Positions 57,277 through 64,000 of a stretch of 64,000 nt of DNA are shown here, piece after piece; positions within the stretch are counted from its first letter, which is position 1, and each line of letters begins with the position of its first letter. Below the pieces are notes generated by a model. It did not search any database, was not told the origin of the DNA, and worked only from the letters and a program-made list of their open reading frames with translations. The translations under genes and the position numbers were made by a program. The stretch covers positions 62,001-126,000 of the forward strand of contig JACKCF010000005.1 of the NCBI GenBank assembly GCA_020634165.1, given 5' to 3'. The DNA comes from Anaerolineaceae bacterium (GTDB lineage: Bacteria; Chloroflexota; Anaerolineae; Aggregatilineales; Phototrophicaceae).

Positions 57277-60017
57277 GCCATTTCTTGTGCGAGTCGTTTA
57301 TCCTGGGCCAATGGCAGCGACATAAAAAAGGTACTACCCTCGCCTTCTACACTCTCGAACCAGACTTTGCCGCCGTGCTGTTCAACCACTTCTTTGACGA
57401 GCGACAATCCCAGGCCAGTACCGGAGATGTGGGCGGTCGTGCGGGTGCGCACGCGGTAGAACTCGGTGAAAATCTTAGACTGCGAATCTGATGGGATGCC
57501 CAGACCATTATCCTGAATCGAGAGAACGACCTGGTCGCCTTCCTGCCTCATATGCACGCTGATCTGGCCGTCATCCAGCGTATACTTATTCGCATTACTC
57601 AGCAAGTTGGAAATCGCCTGACCGAGGGTACGATAGTCCCCCACCACCTTCATATCATCCTGCGGCAGGTCCAGCACAATATGCTGATGCTTACCGTCGA
57701 AGTCCGGCTCGTGACGCGAAACCAGCTCTCGCACCAGCTTGTTAAGTGCCAGTGGTTCCTGATCCATCTCACCGGAATGCAGATGCTCCAGGCTAAGAAT
57801 ATCGTTGATGATATTCTCCATTTCCGTACCGGAAATCATGATGTAGCTCATGAAGCGGGCTTCTTCTTCCGGCAGGTTGCCATCCATCGTGATGAGTTCC
57901 GCATAGCCTTTGATACGTGCCAGCGGGTTTTTCAGGTCGTGGGATGCCATGCGGATCATGCGCGTCTTAAGTTCATTAAGCGCAACCAGCTCGGATACAT
58001 CGCTGAGGACCAGCACCCACCGCTCGATGCCATCCAGCGGCGCTGCCACCATTTGCAGGCTGCGCTCCTCCAGCGAGATTTGCTCGTAAAATGGTCCGCC
58101 CTTCTCGATATGGCGCTCCAACCGCGCGACGAGGTTTTCATCGTCGGTGACGGCTGCGAAAATAGACTTTACATCGCGGCCAATGACCGTTTCATCAGGA
58201 GCGAGGCCCATAGACGTTGCAAACTGCTCATTGCTGCGTTGAATCATCAGTTGGCTATCGGTCACGACAATGCCAGCAGGCGAACGCTGCAAAATGCGCT
58301 CCAACAAGGCATTCTGCTGGTCAATGGTGCGGTGCAGCAAAGCATTTTCCAGGTCAGGGCCGACCTGTTCCAGCATATCCTGCAACAGCGTCAGGAAGCG
58401 GCGCGGAATGCGTTTGCCAGCGGGGTGCTGCGCGGCCACAACCACCAGCGACTCTCCCTGGCGCACAAGCGGCACCACCATATACCGGTTCTGATAAGCC
58501 ACCAGCTTGTCCAGGCGCGCTTGATTCACCAGCTTGTCGAGGTCTACCGCCAGGAAGGTATCATCGGGCAGTTTACCCACATAGCGGTCGCCATCTGGCA
58601 GCGCGAAAACAGCCATGATGTGCGTGTTGGGAACAGCTTTCTGGACATCTTTTAGCAGCAATTCAAGGATGCTCGGCAGCACCATCCGCTGCTGCGATAC
58701 GTTGAGCGTCGTTTGCAGCAGGAATTCCGAGCGCTGCCGCCGCTGAATTTCCCGATTGATGTCCAGGCCAATCGTAACAATCAACGGGACACTAATCGCC
58801 AGCAGACCATAGAACAGGTTGATCGTCTGACGCATGAGTCCGAACAAGAGAAATGCCATTATCAGGAATGCCAGCGCCAGCAGTCCCCAGGCAACCAGCT
58901 TCACAATCCAATTGAAGTTGCTGTAAATCAGCGTCGATAGAACTGTCAGCCCCGCGATCATGATCGCCTGCCAGATGCGCGGTTGGCTTACCAGCGGTGC
59001 GGGCAGCTCCAGCGTTTCGATGGCATTGGCCTGTATCTCCAGGCCGGACATCAGACCACCCGTAATCGACGAAGGAACAGGATAACGGTCCACAGAACCC
59101 GTTGCATGTTCCAGGCCTACCAGCACGGTCTTTTCATCAAAAAAGTTCGGATCAAAATTGCCATCGACCACATCAACGAACGAGATCACAGGAAATGTGG
59201 ATTGCGCCTCAGTCGATGGCGGCCCAAAGAAATTCTGCTCCCACAGGCCGCGCTCATCCGTCGCCAGGATCAACCCCTCCTGCTCGTTGAGCAGCAGACC
59301 ATCACCCGTATACTGGATAAATTCGCTGAAAAGTGACTGCGGGATGCGACGATACCCCATATACGCCGCCAGACTGAACGAGAGATAGGCCTCATCACCG
59401 AGGACAGCATGCGATAGCTGGCGCCGCACACGAGTATCCACATCCGGGAAGCCATTGACCACGCCCAGGTAATCGGCGCGTTCCGCAAGCAGCGGCACTG
59501 GCCTTAACGCCTGCGTGTACACCAGACCAGGGCCATAATCGCTTGCATCGTCAACCAGAACAGGCTGATTGACACCTGCAACCGCCATCAGGGTACGGGT
59601 CCCGGCCTCGTTCTGGCGCAGGCGCCCCAGCGCGGCGGCGAAGGCATCATCGCCCTCCCCAGGTTCACTAAAAATGAGGTCAAATGCCAGCAAACGCGGG
59701 TTCGTCGGCGCCAATTGGTCAATGAAATCGGCATAGACGCTGCGTGACCATTCCGCCGGGGTGCGGCCATAACGGGCCAAGCTGGCATCATCCAGCGCAA
59801 CCATCACCAGTTTGCCCGTCAGTTCATCGGGGTTCGCGGGGACGAAATAGGCATTGTGGGCGCTCAGTTGCAGTTGGGCGAAGGCGTTATTCCACCAGAA
59901 AAGCAGTAGCAAAGCCGCCAGCAGCAGCCCAACCCATAACGACTGCCCCCATCGGGCGCGCATACGCTGCCAGATGAGCATCAGACTGATGTAAATTGGC
60001 GGCTTGGCATCATCCAT
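57273..60017 (-). CDS. CHASE2 sensor histidine kinase with PAS domain
   Basis: A 914-residue membrane kinase. After an N-terminal helix (WVGLLLAALLLLFWWN) comes a CHASE2 extracytoplasmic domain, about residues 60-355 (VMVALDDASLARYGRTPAEWSRSVYADFIDQLAPTNPRLLAFDLIFSE; VLVGLEHATGSVDRYPVPSS...GLEIQANAIETL), then three closely spaced helices (MIAGLTVLSTLIYSN, WGLLALAFLIMAFLLFGL, FYGLLAISVPLIVTIG), a GAF-like stretch (about 430-580), a PAS domain (AGIVVTDSQLMIQRSNEQF), HisKA (MASHDLKNPLARIKGYAELI) and HATPase (NLLSNANKYTLDD, GLGIP, GTGLGLSLVKEV). Complete, so presumably active. No dedicated DNA-binding response regulator adjoins it. Confidence 0.93.
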   Translation of the reverse strand: MDDAKPPIYISLMLIWQRMRARWGQSLWVGLLLAALLLLFWWNNAFAQLQLSAHNAYFVPANPDELTGKLVMVALDDASLARYGRTPAEWSRSVYADFIDQLAPTNPRLLAFDLIFSEPGEGDDAFAAALGRLRQNEAGTRTLMAVAGVNQPVLVDDASDYGPGLVYTQALRPVPLLAERADYLGVVNGFPDVDTRVRRQLSHAVLGDEAYLSFSLAAYMGYRRIPQSLFSEFIQYTGDGLLLNEQEGLILATDERGLWEQNFFGPPSTEAQSTFPVISFVDVVDGNFDPNFFDEKTVLVGLEHATGSVDRYPVPSSITGGLMSGLEIQANAIETLELPAPLVSQPRIWQAIMIAGLTVLSTLIYSNFNWIVKLVAWGLLALAFLIMAFLLFGLMRQTINLFYGLLAISVPLIVTIGLDINREIQRRQRSEFLLQTTLNVSQQRMVLPSILELLLKDVQKAVPNTHIMAVFALPDGDRYVGKLPDDTFLAVDLDKLVNQARLDKLVAYQNRYMVVPLVRQGESLVVVAAQHPAGKRIPRRFLTLLQDMLEQVGPDLENALLHRTIDQQNALLERILQRSPAGIVVTDSQLMIQRSNEQFATSMGLAPDETVIGRDVKSIFAAVTDDENLVARLERHIEKGGPFYEQISLEERSLQMVAAPLDGIERWVLVLSDVSELVALNELKTRMIRMASHDLKNPLARIKGYAELITMDGNLPEEEARFMSYIMISGTEMENIINDILSLEHLHSGEMDQEPLALNKLVRELVSRHEPDFDGKHQHIVLDLPQDDMKVVGDYRTLGQAISNLLSNANKYTLDDGQISVHMRQEGDQVVLSIQDNGLGIPSDSQSKIFTEFYRVRTRTTAHISGTGLGLSLVKEVVEQHGGKVWFESVEGEGSTFFMSLPLAQDKRLAQEMA

Positions 60018-60037
60018 ATCGCGGCGTATTGGCTTCG

Positions 60038-61000
60038 TTATGATCCGCTGCCAGCTTCTTCAGTAGCTTCCTCGGTAGCAGCCGGTTCCGTTTCCTCGGC
60101 GGCCTCTGGTGTTGGCTGAGGCAGCACCGACGCCCCATCTTCGACATAATCGTCAGTGAACTCTCGCAGCATGGCACAGTCACCAATTTCCGCTGAAGAC
60201 GACAAAATCCAGCCATACTGCTCATCAAGCACAATGCGGTACCAACCCGTCGTCGTGGTCCGGCCATAGAACAGGTCGATCTGCGGTGCAGAGGCATAGC
60301 CAATCAGTTCGGCATCCAGGCTGGGCGCGTTACGCACATTGATGCTGACGTCATCCGCCGTGGAGACGGAAACAGTACAACCATCGAGGGCACTGTCAAG
60401 TTCGTCAAAGGTGCTGGCGCGGACGACATCACTGAGGGGGCCGTCTTCCGGCGCGCGGATGCCAAACTCAGCCGGGACTTCGGCTTCTTCGGTTTCGTTA
60501 TCTGCCGCGACGACACCTTCGGTTACCAGCATACCGGAGCGACCTGTGTCTTCCACACGCACAGCGAATTCGGTGCCGCGCGCCGCCAGGGTCATGCCGG
60601 GGGTCTCGATGCTATAGCTGGACGCCGCATCCAGAACGCGCTGTAACCGCTGGCTCGTCTGGCCCAGCAGCACACTCACACGCAGGGTGAAGCTGGTATC
60701 GTCCCCCTGGAAAGTATCAATACGGTACTGACTGTTAGGGAGTACGTCCGTATCGACGCCATCGGCAAAGAAAGTGACACGGGCTGTACCCGTCTCATCC
60801 GTCCGCACGATATCCCCTACACCAACAACGGATTCGACGCTGACGGCAATCCAGTTTTCAGTACCTGCACGGAGAATTTCAACACCCGGAGAAAGCACTT
60901 CCAAAATAGCAGCGCGGTCCGATTGTGCGGAGACAATCCCCAATGCTATCCCCATAACCAGCACACAGGCCAGCAACACTTTTACTTTGAACCGCAGCAT
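60038..61000 (-). CDS. Secreted FecR-like protein with SH3b-like domain
   Basis: A 320-residue protein with signal peptide (VLLACVLVMGIALGIVSAQ), a FecR domain (SPGVEILRAGTENWIAVSVESVVGVGDIVRTDETGTARVTF; MTLAARGTEFAVRVEDTGRSGMLVTEGVV), an SH3b-like region (DVSINVRNAPSLDAELIGYASAPQIDLFYGRTTTTGWYRIV, about 215-255) and an acidic E/A/T-rich tail. GGGAG precedes the ATG. It sits 20 nt upstream of the CHASE2 kinase; with the related protein after the kinase, two FecR/SH3b proteins flank it. FecR proteins usually control ECF sigma factors; here, with no sigma-factor gene nearby, they may serve as envelope sensors for the kinase. Confidence 0.85.
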   Translation of the reverse strand: MLRFKVKVLLACVLVMGIALGIVSAQSDRAAILEVLSPGVEILRAGTENWIAVSVESVVGVGDIVRTDETGTARVTFFADGVDTDVLPNSQYRIDTFQGDDTSFTLRVSVLLGQTSQRLQRVLDAASSYSIETPGMTLAARGTEFAVRVEDTGRSGMLVTEGVVAADNETEEAEVPAEFGIRAPEDGPLSDVVRASTFDELDSALDGCTVSVSTADDVSINVRNAPSLDAELIGYASAPQIDLFYGRTTTTGWYRIVLDEQYGWILSSSAEIGDCAMLREFTDDYVEDGASVLPQPTPEAAEETEPAATEEATEEAGSGS

Positions 61001-61127
61001 AGTCAGGCTCCCACCGTGTATTCAAACAGATTGCATACCACAGTATACATACTTTGTCCGGCCTGAGACCAGCATGAAGTAAGCAAAAATCCAAAGAAGT
61101 CAGATGTACTGACGAGGCGGAGCGAGG

Positions 61128-61514
61128 TTAGCTAATTGATTCGTTCACTGTCGTAATCAGATCGTGGATGCTGCCAACATTCGATAGGCAGGCATATGCA
61201 CCTGTATCCATGAACTGCGCGCGGGCATAATCGCTGACGTGGCCACGTGCAATGCCAATGATCTGAATGCGAGGATAGATCGTTCGTAAGAAGCGTGCGG
61301 CTTTGATCCCGTTAAAGCGCGGCAATCCCAGGTCCACCAGCACAACATCGGGCCTTTGCATCTGGTATAGTCGCAGCAGTTCAATGCCGGTTCCGGCAAG
61401 CCCAACGAGGGCAAATTCATCATAAGCCTGGAAAATGAGGCGAAACATGTGACGAGTGAAGGGGTCACGATCCGCGACGATGACTCTAATATGTGGAGCA
61501 AACTTCAAGGTCAT
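61128..61514 (-). CDS. Degenerate single-domain response regulator
   Basis: A 128-residue receiver domain of NarL type with no output domain. The phospho-acceptor D61 in VVLVDLGLPRFNGI is kept, but the acidic pair (VADRDP, R16 in place of the second acid), the Thr/Ser after strand 4 (IGIARG, A89) and the Lys after strand 5 (ACLSNVGS, N112) are changed. Phosphorylation-driven switching is therefore doubtful; it may be an atypical receiver used for protein contacts. GGGGGA precedes the ATG at 61514. It is the first gene of the FecR/CHASE2 cluster, 127 nt from the next. Confidence 0.8.
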   Translation of the reverse strand: MTLKFAPHIRVIVADRDPFTRHMFRLIFQAYDEFALVGLAGTGIELLRLYQMQRPDVVLVDLGLPRFNGIKAARFLRTIYPRIQIIGIARGHVSDYARAQFMDTGAYACLSNVGSIHDLITTVNESIS

Positions 61515-61769
61515 GAAGCAATCCCCCAAATGTTATGTCCCGAATGGGACCTATACTCATACGGTACATCGGTAAGCACATCCATACATCATGCACCTGA
61601 TTAGTTCCTGGCCAGGGTGAGTAGGCTGGCCAGATGGCCAGGGAACGCATCGCCTGACGGCTCTCGCATTCACAATGACATCCGTTACAATACGCCCTGT
61701 GAAAGATAAACGCCTTTCAAGCCAGAATTTCACACTGATGACCCGTTCCACTAACTCGGTATTTTCGTG

Positions 61770-64000
61770 ATGCAGCCATCTTCAGATTCGCAGACAGGAC
61801 AAATGCGCGTCCTCCAGTTCCTCGGCCAATTGGGAGCCAATGAGGTCTGGTTGTTGCAGCGGGCATCCACGCGCATCCTGGTTGCTGCCAATGACGAAGG
61901 CCAAACCGCCAATCTGATGGCACGGGCTTTCCGTCAGGCACATGTTACGGGCCTCCTGCCAGATGACAATGCGGTCCAATCGGCACATGCCAGCTACCCC
62001 AGTCTGCAATTCATCAATTACGAGCAAATTACAGATGAATTCACCCTCCTCCTGGCACTTACTCATGATGACACCGTGTTCGCTGCTGTGGCGGATGCCT
62101 GCCAGAAAACCGAATTTTTTACTGAGGCTGGTGAGAAACTTGGCACGATCTACGTGCGCGACGCCGAAAAGACAGCAGACATCGAACCCGCTGCTCAACA
62201 AGCGGCGCGTATCGACCTGCTCAACTGGCTAATTGAGGAAGAACGGCGGCGGTATTCGACGGCGGTTGATGATCTGCAAACACAGCTTAGTGAAATCAAA
62301 AAAGAGCGCGATCAATACAAAAATCAACTCATGTTGGCCGAACGACAGGCAGCCGATCAGGCCCGACAGCTTAAATTAGTCACGCAGTCGACCATCTGGC
62401 GCATGTTTGAACCCTACCGCAAGCTGCGTAACCTCATCCATGATTTCAGAAATCGGCGCAAGATGCTCTCTGCCCTGCCGAGTGATGGCGGCCTGATCGC
62501 AAGTCGTTCAACGCCTGCGCAACCGTCTGCTGCTCAGCGGCCAACACCGGAAGCAGGCACGATTGAGCATACGCTTGCCATGATCGTCGGAACGCCTGAG
62601 CCGCACACCACTTTCGATGTGCTGGTCTTTTCGATCATCGACCTGGAAGCGCGCTTCCAACGGCCCCAGCAGATGGCCGCGCACCTGGCAGCAGCAGGTC
62701 TGCGCGTGTTTTACATCAGCGCCGTCAAGTTCCTGCCAGCCAATGACAAACGCCCTTTCGTCATCCGAGAGATGGCAGCGGGCCTGTTTGAAGTCATCCT
62801 GCGGTCCAGCAGCGTGCCGTCTATTTACAAAGACACCATCCCCGCCGAGTTGCAAACTCAATGGCTGGACGAACTCGACCAGCTTTCACGGCAGAAGAGC
62901 ATCCATACGGCCATTCAACTGGTGCAATTCCCCTTCTGGGCGGAGGTCGTGCTCAAATTACGTGACCGCACTGGCTGGCCCATCGTCTATGATTGCATGG
63001 ACGAGTGGGAGGACTTCCCTGGCATCACCGACGCTGTCGTCGCTCAGTCCACTGATCTGCTGCGTGACAGCAATCTCGTCACAGTAACGGCGCAAGTGTT
63101 GTACGACAAATACGCCAAGCAAACGCGCAAGTGTCTGCTAATCCGCAACGCGGTTGCTTTTGACCTCTTTGCTAAGAATGTGATGCCAAACGACATCGCC
63201 ACGCACTACAGCCATCCAATCATTGGCTACTATGGTGCGCTGGCCGAGTGGCTTGACTACGACTTGCTAATCTACCTGGCCAAGCAGCGCCCGCAGTGGA
63301 CATTTATCTTCCTGGGCGACATTTTCGTCGATGTGGACGCGCTAAAAGCGCTGCCAAATGTGCACCTGCTCGGACGCAAACCGCATGAAGAAATGCCGCT
63401 CTATCTGTACCACTTCGATGTCTGCCTGATTCCGTTCAAGATCAACAAAATCACCGATGCCGTCGATCCGGTGAAGATGTATGAGTACCTCAGTGCGGGT
63501 AAGCCGGTTGTCGCCGCACGCATCCTGGAACTGAAGCATTACGAAGATGTTCTCTATCTGGCGGAAACCCACGAAGAATTCCTTGAGAAAATCGAATGGG
63601 CATTAGCCGAGGATGATGCCGATTTGCAGCAAAAACGCATCGCGTTAGCCAGGAAAAACGACTGGCATCATCGTGTTGGGCAGTTGCAACGCGCTGTCTC
63701 GGACTTCTACCCCATGTTCAGCATCGTGATTGTCACCTGGAAAAACCTAGACCTGACACAGCAGTGCGTCGAGAGCATTTTCCGCAACACGGACTATCCC
63801 AACTACGAAATCATCGTCGTAGACAACGCCTCCGATGATGGTACACCGGATTACCTCAAATCACTGGCCGCGCGCGAAGACCGTGTCAAGGTCATCCTCA
63901 ACGACGAAAATCGCGGATTCGCCGCAGCCAACAATCAGGGCATCCAGCTTGCTGAGGGCGAAAATGTGCTGCTGCTGAATAACGATACGATTGTCACGCG
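61770..64000 (+). CDS. Coiled-coil / GT4-like / GT2 glycosyltransferase fusion, partial
   Basis: An uninterrupted frame from ATG at 61770 (or GTG at 61767; no clear RBS) to the window edge, 743 residues visible. About residues 1-155 are an N-terminal domain of unknown type. A coiled coil spans about 160-205 (VDDLQTQLSEIKKERDQYKNQL). About 285-640 is a TuaH/GT4-like GT-B glycosyltransferase (FQRPQQMAAHLAAAG, YDCMDEWEDF, IIGYYGALAEW, MPLYLYHFDVCLIPFK, KMYEYLSAGKPVVA). From about 649 a GT2 domain starts (FSIVIVTWKNLDLTQQCVESIF, IIVVDNASDDGT, NRGFAAANNQGI, LLLNNDTIVT) and is cut off. It is a surface polysaccharide assembly enzyme. Confidence 0.88.
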   Translation, partial: MQPSSDSQTGQMRVLQFLGQLGANEVWLLQRASTRILVAANDEGQTANLMARAFRQAHVTGLLPDDNAVQSAHASYPSLQFINYEQITDEFTLLLALTHDDTVFAAVADACQKTEFFTEAGEKLGTIYVRDAEKTADIEPAAQQAARIDLLNWLIEEERRRYSTAVDDLQTQLSEIKKERDQYKNQLMLAERQAADQARQLKLVTQSTIWRMFEPYRKLRNLIHDFRNRRKMLSALPSDGGLIASRSTPAQPSAAQRPTPEAGTIEHTLAMIVGTPEPHTTFDVLVFSIIDLEARFQRPQQMAAHLAAAGLRVFYISAVKFLPANDKRPFVIREMAAGLFEVILRSSSVPSIYKDTIPAELQTQWLDELDQLSRQKSIHTAIQLVQFPFWAEVVLKLRDRTGWPIVYDCMDEWEDFPGITDAVVAQSTDLLRDSNLVTVTAQVLYDKYAKQTRKCLLIRNAVAFDLFAKNVMPNDIATHYSHPIIGYYGALAEWLDYDLLIYLAKQRPQWTFIFLGDIFVDVDALKALPNVHLLGRKPHEEMPLYLYHFDVCLIPFKINKITDAVDPVKMYEYLSAGKPVVAARILELKHYEDVLYLAETHEEFLEKIEWALAEDDADLQQKRIALARKNDWHHRVGQLQRAVSDFYPMFSIVIVTWKNLDLTQQCVESIFRNTDYPNYEIIVVDNASDDGTPDYLKSLAAREDRVKVILNDENRGFAAANNQGIQLAEGENVLLLNNDTIVT

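Noticed and set aside
57552..58655. A 367-residue plus-strand frame antisense to the CHASE2 kinase
   Set aside because: It is a shadow of the kinase, rich in His and Gln with no domain, no RBS and no operon context, while the minus strand encodes a full HisKA/HATPase protein.

Overview
This 64 kb window looks like a chromosomal segment of a Chloroflexota bacterium, probably Anaerolineae-like. That placement is an inference from gene content: a menaquinone (men) cluster, a pair of F420-type nitroreductase-fold proteins, threonine/proline-rich secreted proteins, ABC permeases with long N-terminal extensions, CHASE2/FecR signalling proteins and two families of GC-rich palindromic intergenic repeats. 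Genes are densely packed, often with 1-8 nt overlaps. I saw no rRNA, tRNA, CRISPR array or intact insertion sequence.

Layout. 1-5.9 kb (minus): menaquinone genes menB (cut by the window edge), menD and menF plus a TetR regulator, interrupted between menF and menD by a GxxExxY gene embedded in 'accacaaag/ctttgtggt' repeats. 6-9.7 kb: small-molecule enzymes (PEP mutase/ICL family, GT1 glycosyltransferase, YdeI/DUF1905 protein) and two unknown proteins. 9.7-18 kb (minus): a muropeptide-recycling set (murQ, BadF/NagK-type kinase, AmiE-like serine hydrolase and, 3.5 kb away, nagZ), with trmO, a MerR regulator with a textbook 19-bp-spacer promoter, a pyridoxamine-oxidase-fold protein and an MFS transporter between. 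18-20.2 kb: tandem Ddn-like paralogues and an AraC/RibD-like pair. 20.3-21.3 kb: a solitary tyrosine recombinase. 21.6-28.8 kb (plus): a LacI-controlled sugar ABC uptake operon (binding protein and two permeases, no ATPase) followed by a GH13_18 sugar phosphorylase; near-identical palindromic operators precede the regulator and the binding-protein gene.

28.8-40.6 kb: mixed genes: RidA, small membrane proteins, a GT2/sulfotransferase/hydrolase run, a winged-helix AlkZ/YcaQ-type protein, a YHYH-domain protein, a PhoB-like response regulator + histidine kinase + secreted TPR protein joined by ATGA overlaps, a RibD-like reductase and a double VOC protein. 40.9-44.7 kb: Tat-exported DUF1800 and DUF1501 proteins with a secreted partner. 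44.9-48.6 kb: a 1236-residue three-module beta-helix surface protein. 49.2-54 kb: a surface-glycan operon with a methyltransferase/coiled-coil/glycosyltransferase fusion, a GT2, and two unclassified proteins. 54.4-56.1 kb: a small protein and a second YcaQ-like protein. 56.3-61.5 kb (minus): an envelope-signalling cluster, FecR/SH3 - CHASE2 histidine kinase - FecR/SH3, behind a degenerate single-domain receiver. 61.8-64 kb: a coiled-coil/GT4/GT2 fusion that runs off the right edge.

Most confident: men genes, murQ, nagZ, trmO, the LacI/ABC/GH13 locus, the two-component genes, and the directly visible operators and repeats. Functions of the secreted unknowns and of the signalling and glycan clusters are inference.
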